From Rhizophlyctis rosea (taxonomy: Eukaryota > Chytridiomycota > Chytridiomycetes > Rhizophlyctidales > Rhizophlyctidaceae): a stretch of 64,000 bases of DNA. Under the pieces are notes generated by a model, which saw only the letters and a list, made by a program, of their open reading frames with translations, made no database searches and was not told the origin of the DNA. Where the stretch lies: NCBI GenBank assembly GCA_027596075.1, contig JADGJC010000027.1, positions 282 through 64,281 on the forward strand, written 5' to 3'. How positions within the stretch are numbered: the first letter of the stretch is position 1; every line of letters starts with the position of its first letter. Both the position numbers and the translations under genes were made by a program. Shown one piece after another: positions 21,045 through 32,060 of the stretch.

Positions 21045-22125
21045 CTAGCTACTATGTGTGTAATGACGACGCACGTCATCGATACTCAATGCCTTGATAA
21101 TACTCAGCTCCCTACTCACGTTAACCACATTCGTCACTATCCCCGCCATTCTTCCATCACCGCCAAATATGCCGCACCCCCTCTCCTCCCCATCAATACT
21201 TTCACTGGAGCGATGCATCGTGAACCGACTTCCCGATAATTCCCTCACAGGCCCTGCCACCAGGTGCCGTTCGTCACTTCCAACATGTGCAAGCGGCGGA
21301 ATCAGGACCCGCATGTCATCTCCTACTTGATCAGGTTTTGCAAGGAAGGGGTACACGAAAGTCCCTTCTCCCCAATTGGTTATGACGCAGGCGTCATTTT
21401 CCTTGGTCACCCACCGAATGGTCCCACGTATCTTGCGGGAAGTTACATGTTCACATCCCCAGGGCTTGCCGTACAACTACTTGGATATCTGTTCCGAAAT
21501 CCCAAGGATCCTCCTTGTCGTGGGAAAGGAATGTCAATACTTCGCCCCGCCAGATGAGAACAGCCGGCTGCCAATCATGATTGTCCAGAGCGGCTACTCG
21601 GCAGTCGTATTGTATGCAATACTTCAGGAGGTAGTTGGGAGAGGCTTTCCATGGAATGGAGGTCACTGCCGAATACGAAGCATTCGATGGCCCCTGGACT
21701 TCTTCTGCGCGCTGGCGCTTTGCGGGAGGTCCAGAAGCCGACGCACTTGGCTCCGCGCGAAGGGGAGGAGAGCAATGTTGGGACGGAGTTGTTGCAGGGG
21801 TGCGGGGAACGGACTGGAGGGTGAGAGACGGTGGTATATCTCCATGAAACTGTCTTACGATTGGGTTGGAATCACCAGAATTTGGTATGCGTTGGGCTAG
21901 CGGTAAGGGAGGTGAAAGGGAAGAATGGTAAGGTCGTAGTGTGCCGTGCCTTGAGGCGAATGGATGGTGGGGAATTCAACGCGAATGATTCAGCAAGGGC
22001 GGTTCGCAAGTGGTAGATGGTAAATTTGACTGTGTGGGCAATCCCAGTCGATGGCGTCGGGCGAGTTTGGAAGGTCGACGTTCAGGGCAACAAAGAGGAT
22101 GGCTACCGGGCGACTACGATTGAGA
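21045..22125 (-). pseudogene. Ubiquitin-like header plus trypsin-like domain, copy B
   Basis: Homologous to copy A at 10337-11111. The header (FVALNVDLPNSPDAIDWD, then TIYHLRTALAESFAL) lies at about 22110-21970 and is split between two frames near 22035. A Pro/Ser-rich linker of about 80 residues with PPAKRQRAEE, a possible nuclear signal, is open at about 21920-21660; copy A lacks it. The C-terminal domain (YCIQYDCRVAAL, GEVLTFLSHDKED, KENDACVITNW, RGCGIFGGDGRMAGIV) runs 21640-21045 with another frame change near 21460. Unlike copy A it keeps a His after VLTFLS, an Asp in ENDACV and the Cys in GCG, that is, a possible His-Asp-Cys triad. Several frameshifts and no clear start indicate a decayed gene. 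Confidence 0.45.
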
Positions 22126-23733
22126 CTTTACAAATATGGGGTGGCCAAAGATTACTTCAAGCGCAGCATGCGCGTCTGATTGGTGACGAAGGAACGTGTG
22201 TCTGTGGGGTGCGCTTGCTCTGTGGAATAAAGTATGGCAGAAGAGAGCAGCCTTGTCTCCGTTACAAAGAGAGCGCTCATCACTTATGGGTGGGGTCAAA
22301 CCGCACCAGGGAGCGCAAACAACGGCATCCCACTTCTTTCACATCTGTAAAACGATGATGGTCTGTTTATTCCAACAATGAGAAGATGATGATCCCTTTA
22401 TCCCCCATATGTCTGTATATAGGTACACAGTAATACCAACTGAGCAGCCACCCTCAAGATCAGATATCTAAATATACAGCGTCAATAAATACAAGCCAGC
22501 CCTATCTTGAAGGTATATCTGATGGAAAAAAGAGAGGTGAAAACACAAAAATCAACACGCAAAAGGAAGTGAAGCCGGTGGTGAAGAGCGTGCGTACGAC
22601 GAGTGACAAGACAGCATGTCCGCCCCATACACGTCCGTCTTAGTGGGGCATTGCTGCCACCTGCGCTGTGTACACGACAAACCACGACATTATACCCCTG
22701 CTACCCCGAAAGGCGGAGAGGGCGGGTCTAGTGTCCCAAAAAGGACATCCCAAACATGCCACCAGCACTCGACAACCACACTTTGCTCATAACCACCACC
22801 AACCCAACCAGTACCTGTTCATTTCAGCCTGACCGATTGTTATCTTGTCCAATGCGATACTCGCTCGCCGCTCTCGTGTTTCACAGCCTTCCCCGTTTAA
22901 GAACCCCTTTCTCCCACCCGTAGCGCCTTGGTGGGTGCAATACCCTCTTGGCGGTGCCCCGTCGGGGGCCTTGTTGCCAACCTGCCAAAGCAAAGCAGAA
23001 TTAGTCATTATCAAAAAAGTGGGTCGACGAAGACAGGAAGATCCACCAAGATGACACATCAGGCGCTCCAAAAAGGCAGCTAACCATGTTTTTTCGAAGA
23101 CGGCAAGATCCATCACACGCCAGGTCCTCCCGCCGAACTCCTTTGGCTCCAGTTTCAATCGCCCATTGCTGGGGTCCCGCCGAACTCCTTCGCCTCCAGT
23201 TTCAATCCTCCCTGACGAGATCCCACAAAACGCCGGTCTCACCAGCACCAATCTCCTTTCGTTTGTGTGTCACCCGGTGTACCTTTCTGCCTCGCCACCC
23301 GTAAAGAATGGAGCCACAAGGAACTTAACTGATTGAGAGTCTTGTCACAGTGGCGAGGATCGAGCGCTGGCGGCTGACAAGAGTTGTTTTGCCCGTGATT
23401 GCGTGACACCAAGTACGATCCAGTATGACAAAAGTGAAGAGGTTCCTCCACTCGCTTCCCTCCCAAGAGCAAATATGGTGTTAGTACGAACCTTTGTGAG
23501 AGTTCCAGCTGAGCAAGAGAAACTTGAAGGTTTGATACGGTTTGTTGAAACGGGTGGCCGACACTTGACGCAAACTTTGATATCCGGCGTAGGGAAAGTT
23601 GCGAGAAGTGGAGGTTAGGGTGTGTTGAGCGTTGGAAGTTGAGCGTGTTGAGTGTGTTGACTGCCACTGTTGAGTGTTGCGGCGAGAAAGTGAAAGTAAT
23701 AAGAGCGAGAAACAGAGAAACGGAGTCGAGATT
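22126..23733. other. Intergenic, no gene supported
   Basis: Contains two 33-base direct repeats at 23128-23160 and 23175-23207 (cccgccgaactcctt core). Open frames on the minus strand (22787-23251 and 23239-23835) show no features of real proteins. Confidence 0.4.
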
Positions 23734-23788
23734 TTGGGCAAGAATTGGGCAAAAATTGGGCAAGAATTGGGCAAGAATTGGGCAAGAA
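23734..23788 (+). repeat. 11-base minisatellite, five units
   Basis: Five tandem units of TTGGGCAAGAA; the second reads TTGGGCAAAAA. A partial sixth unit follows. Confidence 0.9.
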
Positions 23789-23832
23789 GTTGGGAGCTTG
23801 AAGGATGACGTGTGATGAGTCATTAAATTGGT

Positions 23833-24104
23833 CACGTGCGGGCGGCCCCAGCCCTGGCCCCAGCCCTAGCCCCGGCCCCCAGATGATAATAACCCTGCCC
23901 TTCACTGTTCAGCCAACACAACTTCGTTCTTCATTCTTCCCACTCCAACTTTCAATTCCCAATTTTCGATCTCGCACATTCTGTCCCTACTCCTCTCTTT
24001 TATACACCAACATCCACACACACTCCTCTCTCTTTCGCTCCCTCTCTGTCTTTCTGTCTTCTTCTTGATCCTCAATTCTCTACAAGCATTCGCTCCTGTG
24101 GATC
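23833..24104 (+). promoter_or_regulatory. Promoter-like region: E-box, GC-rich repeat, CT-rich leader
   Basis: A palindromic CACGTG (23833-23838) is followed by tandem ggccccagccc-type units, a possible TATA-like ATGATAATAACC and then about 150 bases rich in C and T. This is the layout of a strong fungal promoter. Confidence 0.35.
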
Positions 24105-24209
24105 ATGGGACATGTGCTCGGCACATTTTCAGTTAAGTTTCTCGTGGCTGCAATTTTTCTTTGGGTAGCAAGCTCAGGGAGGGTACACTGGGGATGGCAC
24201 GCAAACTGA
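24105..24209 (+). CDS. Short hydrophobic ORF, 34 residues
   Basis: The first ATG after the promoter-like region opens a 34-codon frame whose residues 10-25 (VKFLVAAIFLWVASSG) resemble a signal peptide or membrane anchor. The frame lies at the start of a tandem duplication whose second copy conserves a related hydrophobic stretch (LSFLLLSSWVTSG). It may be exon 1 of a larger gene continuing towards 25142. Confidence 0.25.
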   Translation: MGHVLGTFSVKFLVAAIFLWVASSGRVHWGWHAN

Positions 24210-24800
24210 AGGAGAGTGGTGTGGATGTTGTGCATGATCTCGAGGGGGGGAAGACAGACTCAGTTGAAGTCTTGCATGAGGCCCCCCCGGTAGGGTGACA
24301 TGACTCGACCCTCTCCGAAGAGCCCGATGGTTGCTGCCTTTTTGGAGCATCCTTGACGTGTCATCCTTCGGTTGCTTCTTTCTGGGTTTGCTTACCCGTT
24401 TATTTGATAAGGACTGATTCTGCCATTCTTTTGCAGGTTGATACGTCGAGCCCTCCAACGAGGGCTGCAGAACTCAAGATCATACCGTATCAGCTAAGTT
24501 TCTTGCTGCTTTCGTCCTGGGTGACGAGTGGGAGATGGTTCTACTGGGGTGTCACGCAACCAAAAGAAGGGTGGTGAAGAAAGTGTTGCGCATGATCTCG
24601 ATGGGGGGAAGACGGACTCGGATGAAGTCTTGCATGAGGCCCCCTTGGAAGGGTGACGCGACTGAACCCTCTTCGCAAAACATGGTCGCTGCCTTTTTCG
24701 GAGCACCTGACGTGGCATCTTGGTGTTCCTCTCCTGCTCGTCATCCATTTTGTTTTCGAGGACTGATTCTCCTTTGCTTCAGCAGGTTCTCGGCCCCAAT
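24130..24800 (+). repeat. Tandem duplication, 361-base period
   Basis: Copy one is 24130-24490 and copy two 24491 to about 24800. Conserved blocks include agtttct...ctgggt, catgatctcga(g/t)ggggg, gaagtcttgcatgaggccccc, agggtgac and aggactgattct. One frame stays related in both copies (HDLEGGKTDS and HDLDGGKTDS, each followed by EVLHEAP and a nearby TGA), and both copies begin right after a cag. Confidence 0.75.
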
Positions 24801-25142
24801 GGGCCTGCGACTTCGTCCCACTCGGTCCTTCCTTACCGGCGGTCAAAACTCGTCTCTGGTCCTTCCCGCTCGACCTTCCTCCTTCGTCCCTCCTCCTCCC
24901 CTCCCTCCCTCCACCCCTACCGCCACCCGTCCTCCTCCCTCCGTTGCCGTAATCACGAAGCACCTCTCAAAAACAAGTATCACGCCGTGTCTCTCGGTCT
25001 CCCGCATTACGGTAATCAAGCACCACCACCACCACCCCTCCGGCAAATCTGGCACAAACCTCCCTCCCCTCCTTCCTCTCCGCGCACCAAGTCGGTATCT
25101 CCAACTCCAAGGTACCACGACGGACTATCCAAGATCCCCTAA
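24720..25142 (+). CDS. Proline-rich open frame, uncertain
   Basis: An open frame of about 140 codons rich in Pro, Ser and Arg. It begins inside the second duplicated unit at a non-ATG codon, so it would need an upstream exon. The Pro-rich composition follows from CCT/CTC-rich DNA and may be chance. No family recognised. Confidence 0.2.
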   Translation: MVFLSCSSSILFSRTDSPLLQQVLGPNGPATSSHSVLPYRRSKLVSGPSRSTFLLRPSSSPPSLHPYRHPSSSLRCRNHEAPLKNKYHAVSLGLPHYGNQAPPPPPLRQIWHKPPSPPSSPRTKSVSPTPRYHDGLSKIP

Positions 25143-25789
25143 CATAGCTATTAGTGTAGATGTAGGTGCCTGCGGAGCCGGGGGTCGTAGTGGGAGGGCC
25201 TTGCCAAGAGAAGTGCTTTCGTTAGGGAGTGTCGTAAATAGATGACGCGTTTTGTGTTACAGAACTCTGTACCTGGTGCTCGCGTCCCTTCCTGCCATTG
25301 ATGCTGCTCTACATGGGCTGCCAAAAACGCTCGCTCTCCCTGAGCGAAATCAAGCATGTACGAAACTTCCCCTCAACCATTCAGATGAACATTCGTCTCA
25401 CCACCATGACGAAGTGCAAGGAACTCAGGTGGACTGACACGGCAGTGTACCACATTGGTAAGGAATGGCGACGTTCATACGGATAACCTCTTTCCCAAAT
25501 GCGGCATTAATCGTTATGAATTCATTTACTCGTGATGGAGTTGAATCCAAAGGTAAACAAAGACATAAAACAAACTCATAAACAATGACATGTTGTAGAA
25601 ATTGCTTAAAGCAATCACCATACAATTTGAAGGGTATTCAACATCTATTCCAACAATATCAAATTGGCACAGGGATTGTAATCCCCACATCATAGGTCCC
25701 TTAACCTTGGACCTTGAAGTCTCCAATCACGGTACAAAATTGGCTGACATAGTAGAGTCAAATTCAATTTCCATGCATAGCAACATGAT
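25143..25789. other. Intergenic
   Basis: No gene I can support. A 62-codon frame near 25298-25486 is plus-strand and unremarkable. Confidence 0.35.
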
Positions 25790-27283
25790 TCAACAGGCCC
25801 TTACCTTCTGCCCGTTCCTAGTTTCGTCCGCATCCAAATTCATACCCTTCATCAACCCACTCTCCTCCCACCACCGCAACGCAGCCTGCTGTCCATTCAA
25901 TTTTCCCAATGTTATCGCCAACCTGCTAAATTTCAGCTCCAACCCACTCGCCCTCCACCACTCCAAAACCTGTATTCGTCCCTTACGTGTAGCTTGATCC
26001 ATCGCCGTGGTGGAATATCTCAAGTCCAGCCCGCTATCTTTCCACCACTGCAACACTGATATGTGTCCGGACTTTGATGCCAGGTCAAGCGCTGATTCCG
26101 TGTATTTAAGTTCCAACCCACTATCCACCCACCACTGAAGAACATCAACCCGCCCCCGTTCCGAAGCCCAATCTATCGCGTTGACCGAATATGTCATCCT
26201 CCCACCATTACCGGCCTTCCACCAGTCTAACACCGCAATATGCCCCATCTTACTGGCCAGATCAACCGCATTCTCCGAAAACTTCAATTCCAGCCCGCTC
26301 CCTATCCACCACTCCAACACATGCACAAACCCCTTCCCACTCGCTTGGTCCATCCCCACCTCAGTATAATCCAACCTCAACCGGCTACATCTCCACCACT
26401 CCAGAACATCCACATGCCCCTTCCGACTAACGGCATCCATCGGCCCATGACCGTATATCTTCAATCCGCTCCGTTGCCACCATTCCAAAACATGGATATG
26501 GCCATTCACCGAGGCCCCGTGGATTGCTCTAGAAGTATACCGTAACTCCATCCTCAACTCCCCAGTCCACTCCCGCCTTGCATCCCATTCTGGGGGTTCG
26601 GTGGTGTATGATTTCCACCAATCCAGCACCGCCACATGGCCATTTTGGGAGGCCCAATCTACTGCATTGGCGGAGTAGGTTATTGTGCCGGTGTAGGGAC
26701 GTTGTGTCTCCAGGTTTTTCCACCAATCTAGGATGGCGATATGACCGTTTGCGCTAGGAAGATCGAGGAGGTTTTTTGGGAGCCTTATGGTAAGCTCCTC
26801 TTCTTGGCCCATCCACCAATTAAGAACGGGGACGTGTCCGTTTTCGTTGGCTCCTTCGATGGCTCGCTCGGTGTATAGTAGTGCTAGGCCGCTGTCCTTC
26901 CACCATTGCAGAACACCAACATGCCCATACTTGCTAGCCATATCGATTCCCCATCGTGTAAACTTCATATCTAACCCACTCTCCTTCCACCAATGTAACA
27001 CCGAGATATGCCCATTTTGACTGGCGAGATCCAAGGTATCGGCGCCCCATTGCAAGACACGGGTTGGCTTTCTGCGCTTCCAGAGCATCCACCAGTTAAG
27101 GAGATCTATGAGACCACGGGCTGATGCGCCGTCCATGGATGCGGATGGAAGGTAGGGGATGAGAACATCGCGCAGGTCTGGGTAGTAGTAAACGACATGT
27201 AGGATTACGCCGATCCGGAAGGATGTTGGAGGAGATACATAAAGAAGGATTTCTGTGATGAGTTCCAAGGGTAGGGCGAGCAT
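25790..27283 (-). CDS. F-box-like protein with about 13 WW-motif ankyrin-like repeats
   Basis: A single open frame of 497 residues from an ATG at 27283; the frame is open for 12 more codons upstream but without an ATG. LPLELITEILLYV at the start has the F-box pattern. Then follow about 13 units of roughly 29-45 residues with the consensus AxDxASxxGHVxVLxWWKxSGLELKYT. ASxxGHVxVL recalls the ankyrin helix pair, while the invariant WW at each unit junction is distinctive. Such arrays are expanded in some chytrid genomes; that is my recollection. F-box plus repeats suggests a substrate adaptor of an SCF ubiquitin ligase. A GTAAGG just before the stop could be a splice donor, so a further exon is possible. 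Confidence 0.8.
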   Translation of the reverse strand: MLALPLELITEILLYVSPPTSFRIGVILHVVYYYPDLRDVLIPYLPSASMDGASARGLIDLLNWWMLWKRRKPTRVLQWGADTLDLASQNGHISVLHWWKESGLDMKFTRWGIDMASKYGHVGVLQWWKDSGLALLYTERAIEGANENGHVPVLNWWMGQEEELTIRLPKNLLDLPSANGHIAILDWWKNLETQRPYTGTITYSANAVDWASQNGHVAVLDWWKSYTTEPPEWDARREWTGELRMELRYTSRAIHGASVNGHIHVLEWWQRSGLKIYGHGPMDAVSRKGHVDVLEWWRCSRLRLDYTEVGMDQASGKGFVHVLEWWIGSGLELKFSENAVDLASKMGHIAVLDWWKAGNGGRMTYSVNAIDWASERGRVDVLQWWVDSGLELKYTESALDLASKSGHISVLQWWKDSGLDLRYSTTAMDQATRKGRIQVLEWWRASGLELKFSRLAITLGKLNGQQAALRWWEESGLMKGMNLDADETRNGQKVRAC

Positions 27284-27803
27284 GATGAATCTGAAGGTTA
27301 GGAGCTCAATGGCGGGCAAAACAAGATAGCTGCACCAAGCAGTCAGGTATAGGTATCTCTGTGGGTAGTTGATGTGCGGTCCAGTGTGGTCCTGGTTTTT
27401 GTGGAGGAAAGTGGGTTTTTGCGGTCAGTTTACCTCCTCCTAAACAAGACCTCTGTAAGCGTGTCGCTATTCAAATCGATATGGCCAACACTTACTCGAC
27501 TGTGAATCGGTTTGACAAAGGAAGACAGAGGGAGAGAGAGATGTGGAGTGCTGCATCATCACCGTCTGGGTGTGTCTGGGAAAGCACGTGTCAACGGCCA
27601 ACTTGTTCCGGGGCCAACATGACGCGTGGTGGTGATTTTCAGATCATGATCTTGAAGAACTTCCTGCAATGTTCTTCCCGAACTTCCCATCTCATCTTCA
27701 TCTTCAACTCCATCTCGCTGCCTCTGGACGATCTTTCCAGCGCAGATCGATAACTGCAACACTCCTATTTGAATGACAGGCAGCCGCCTCTTCGTAAGCA
27801 ACT
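27284..27803. other. Divergent spacer
   Basis: Shared upstream region of the WW-repeat gene and the hydrolase gene. No gene seen. Confidence 0.4.
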
Positions 27804-29260
27804 ATGCCTAAACCAAACCAACCGTCTGCGACTGGATCGAAAGCTGGCCCCAAGTCGCGGTTGCAGAGAATAGCCGCTCGCACCACGCGACTGTTTATTT
27901 ACTTCTTGACGTTTTACCTGGTAATGACCAATCCGGCTTTGAATACAGCATTCACTCTGTTATGTATGCGCTAACATTCCCTTTACAGTCCATCCTATCT
28001 ATCCTCATAACATTCCCGACACTTTTCCAACCTTATATCATCTACCTTCACTGGATCCGCTTCCCGTTCAATGTGAACTGGACGGACGGAGGAGAAGATT
28101 TCGGCTTCCGATGTAAGTCAATTGCCGTATGGCTCTCCGCACTAAGCGTACAGTGCTTAACTCTGATTGCAGCTGGCGGGCTACGTACAATCCAAATCCC
28201 CACTGCCGACAATTTGACGCTAGGCGGATGGCACGTCCTGCCACGGAACCTAGTCCCACCAGTAATAGCAGACACCCGCAAAGACTATTCCGATGCCTTC
28301 CTCTTCGACGAACACCTCAAAACCGCCGACAGAGTCTTCCTCTACTGCCACGGAAACGCAGGAAACCGCGCAACCGGCCATCGAACAGCATTCTACAAGG
28401 TAACTTTCACCACTCATCCCTTCCAGCACCACTTACCCAAGTTTCACAATCGCCAATCTTACTCACTAACTCCCAAACAGATAATGTCCACAACCCTCAA
28501 AAACTCCCACGTCCTAACCTTCGACTACCGCGGCTTCGGCGACTCCTCCCCAACACCCCCGACAGAACGCGGCCTCCAAATCGACGCCCTAGCCGCATTC
28601 AAATATCTAACCTCCCGCTCCGTCCCCCACACCCGCATAATCCTCGTAGGCCACTCCCTAGGCTCAGGCGTAGCAACATGGCTAGCTCGCAACCTTACGG
28701 AATCAAACACACCGCCCGCAGGTCTAATCCTCCTATCCGCTTACGCGTCCGTCCCCGACGCAGCACTGGCATACCCGATGGTCCCGCTTCTGTACCCGTT
28801 TCAGTACCTTCCGGTGTTGTCAAGCCATATAAAGAACTACGTCGCGGAACGCTGGGAAAGCGTCGACAACATAAAATACACGTCCTGTCCCATCCTCATA
28901 ATCCACGGTTCAAAAGACTTTGAAATCCTACCCTGGCAAGCCCGCTCCTTATTTATCGAATCCGTCGGAGAACGGTTAGGTAAATCCATCGAAGAGCCCG
29001 CGGAGGATAAACCCGCTATTTTTGCGCCGGATCATGTGGGGGATGTTGTGGTGAAGTATGATGGGTATAGCATCCGGCCGTTGCCGGGGCCGGAGGGTTG
29101 GTTGTGGGTTTCGGATAAGAGTGAGAGGACGGATTTGATGGGAGGGACGAAAGGGGACGTTTGGTATTTGGAGGTGAAGAGGGCTGGACATAATACTTTG
29201 GGGAAGTATCAGGTTGTTGGGGATGGGATTGAGGCTTGGGTGAAGGAGCATTCTTTGTAG
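27804..29260 (+). CDS. Alpha/beta hydrolase, ABHD12-like
   Basis: Four exons (27804-27920, 27989-28112, 28173-28399, 28481-29260) encode 415 residues. A basic N-terminus (KAGPKSRLQR) precedes a hydrophobic stretch of about 35 residues (LFIYFLTFYL, SILSILITF), so it is membrane-anchored. The catalytic domain has FLYCHGNAGNRATGHR (oxyanion region), FDYRGFGDSS, the nucleophile elbow GHSLGSG, a later Asp in IIHGSKDFEIL and His in KRAGHNTLG. This matches the ABHD12/ABHD13 and Bem46 group, serine hydrolases acting on lysophospholipids or monoacylglycerols, usually in the endoplasmic reticulum. The exact substrate is not inferable. It converges on the acyl-CoA oxidase gene with about 200 bases between. 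Confidence 0.88.
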
Positions 29261-29467
29261 GTGTTTTTCTGTAGGTTGTAGAATGTAGGACAGACAAGGA
29301 AGAACATGTGAATTCCATAGCTAGGCCTCGTTGTTTGTAGATAGGGAAACTTGAAATGTAGATATTTGATTGCCGTGTCAGCTGCCCGAATGGGGCCTAT
29401 TTTGACATCACCACAAAACAGGGGAAACCAATCACTAGCTTGGGTCGCCCCCAAAGTCCCGAACATC

Positions 29468-32060
29468 CTACAATCTTGACCGAATAAGCTCGCCCTGTCA
29501 AAACAAAACCCGTCAAAAAACCAAATAACACCACCACTCCTCTCCCTCCACCGCCCATCCCCCAACCCCACCAAAACGCCAACGACCCACCTTATTATCA
29601 TCTTTATTATACCCAACCCAATCCTTCGAAATGGGCGCAAACAACATCCACTCCTTCACACCCAACCCCTGCACAACCCTCATGGCATCCGGCACCAGAT
29701 CTTTCACCAACTCCTGCTGAACCACTAGCGCTTGACGAGCTTGCGCAGGCGTGATCAGATCGCGGGTGACGAAGAACAGGTCGGTTGAGACGATGGTGTG
29801 GGCGAAGAGGTGGGCGAGGCGGAGGAGGATGTTCCTGGAGGGTGGGGTGGGTGGGGTTAGTTTAGATGGAGGAGAAGACCCGAAATCCTCGAACCCTTCC
29901 CAAATTTCTCTTAAACAAAACCACTTGGATCAACCTCCCCAAAAAATCAGAAATATACATACTTAACCCCCGAATCCCCCTCCCTCTCCGCCGCCTCCAC
30001 CGTCTTCTCCAAACAAATCCTCTCCCCAAACGCCCTCGCAACCCCCTGAATCAAATCGCTCTCCTCCCTCATCCAAACATCAAACAAATCCTTCCCACTC
30101 TTTAACTTCGCACTCATGCTCTTCCCAAGTTCCTGTAACAACATAACCTCACGAGCTCTGATAAGTTTTGTCACTGTATCGAATTTCGAAATGTCCCAGG
30201 ACTTGGAAGAGGAAGTGTCGATGGGGGCATAGGTTACGGAGCGCTTTTCGTAGGCTGCGAGGAGTTCTTTGGTGACTTTTTGCATTAGGACCTGTGGGTT
30301 GGGGTTGGGTGGGGGTTTAGATGTAGGAGTCTTGGTTGAGGGGGGGTATGGAACACTTACCGAATTGTCGCCTTCGGCGGTCATGCCTGCGTGCGAGAAC
30401 CCTGTAACGATAGGTTGAGTTGACCATCATGGAAGAAGAAGAGGTCCAGAGCAGAGTCATATCAAGAAACGTCGTTGAAGACCACGCACCAACGTTATCC
30501 CCAAACTCATTCACCGCGAGGTACCCCTGCCCACCACACCTCTCCCGACAAATCGACGCAACCCTCTCAAAATTCCACGTAACAAGCGGCTTAATCACAC
30601 AACAAAGCCTCACAATCTCCTCATGCTCATTCGGCTTATAACTCGACCACCGCCTCTTGACATAATTCAATCCAAAGTTCAAACACACCGTCCTTGCCAA
30701 AAGCGGCACGAGGGCGTTCTGTTGGAGTTGGTACTCCAGGATCGGGGTGTCGGACTTGCCGGTCGGACCGACGGTCAGACGGGAGGCGGCGTAGCGGAAG
30801 GCGACGCTGAGGCACTTTTTGGTGCCGCCAAGACACATGGAGGCGATGCAGAGGCGGCCGGAGAGGAGTTGGTCGGCGACGACTAGGAAGCGGGCACGGC
30901 GGGATTGGATGGTGGAGTGGAAGGTGCCGTCTGGTTTGATGTCGGCGTACTTGTTTAGGATGTTTTCGGCTGGGACGCGGACCTGAGGGAGGATATGAGT
31001 TCGTGCGCATGCAGATTTAACGAATGCTTAGACACACCTTGTCGAACCACAACTTCCCGTTATCAACGCCTGTGGACTTCTGGATCAGCTGTTGTAATCA
31101 ACAAGTCCTTCATCATTCCGGCCATACCATTGCATCCAAACTTGACCCCCATCTCTTCAACGCGCACCCCTTTCGCAACGGACATATCTTCATTGCGGAT
31201 GCGGACAAGGAAAACATTGATGCCTTCATGTTTGCCGTTCACAAAGGTTTGCGCGAACACCACAGACCACTTTGCGTGGACCGCACCATTCGTGATCCAG
31301 TACTTTTGCGCAAGCGTGGTCGGAGTATTGATGATCCATTCCTTAGTGGCGGGATCCTGCATTCACAGATTGTAAGCGAAACCATGGTTTTAAAGAGTGG
31401 TAAGCAACAGCGCTCACATAATGTGCTGTAGTCTCCATTTCTACGGCGTTGTTTCCATATCCCAACTCCGTGAGGGCAAAGCAACCCACGGCGTTCATAG
31501 AATCAATCTCCTTCAAATACTTCCGATGTCTGTCGGTACCAAGTTTGATTACGGTTCCTGGCAATTCACGTTAGACACTCCGCCTTATGCGCGGAAGACA
31601 TAGTTCCATTCGTAGTACCTCCAAACAAGTTCCATTGCACGGTCATCTTAGTGGTGAAGGAGCCATCTACCATCCCGCTGACCTCATGAGCTGCAAGAAA
31701 CATTGGTTAACATCAAAATGGTTCGCCTCAGCTATGCCTCTGAGTTTGCCATCTCACCGGCAAAAACATTGAGTGGGTTCTGGGCGTGTCATTCAAGGTA
31801 GGGTCTCATGAGTATCCAACACGCGTCCTTAATCCAAAATTCAAATTCCATACCTGCTCAAAATCAAACACAGAAATGAACCCGTGCTCAGCGACACGCT
31901 TCAATCTCTCCAACGCAATTTCCCGCTCATAGCGTAGTGTGACATCGTATCGGGGAAGGTAGAGAGGAAGATTGTCGGCATAGAATTGCTTGAACCTGGC
32001 GCGCTTTTCTTGGTTGTCGTCTTCGAGGACGTATGTGAAGCGGGGGATGTCAAATGGCAT
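29468..32060 (-). CDS. Peroxisomal acyl-CoA oxidase
   Basis: Eleven exons on the minus strand, about: 32060-31854, 31779-31758, 31690-31619, 31557-31418, 31356-31128, 31069-31038, 30982-30490, 30401-30361, 30291-29963, 29834-29591 and 29494-29468. Together they give 611 residues in frame. The enzyme oxidises acyl-CoA to 2-enoyl-CoA with FAD and releases H2O2, the first step of peroxisomal beta-oxidation. Family signatures are [51 protein letters not shown] and AEGDNSVLMQK, the last around the catalytic Glu. The last 27-base exon encodes GELIRSRL and a stop, so the protein ends in SRL, a type 1 peroxisomal targeting signal. PEX7, 5 kb away, serves the other import route. Confidence 0.95.

Noticed and set aside
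22787..23251. 154-codon minus-strand frame
   Set aside because: Carries the 33-base repeat in translation and shows no recognisable domain.
23239..23835. 198-codon minus-strand frame
   Set aside because: Half of it is the translated 11-base minisatellite, so it is likely chance.
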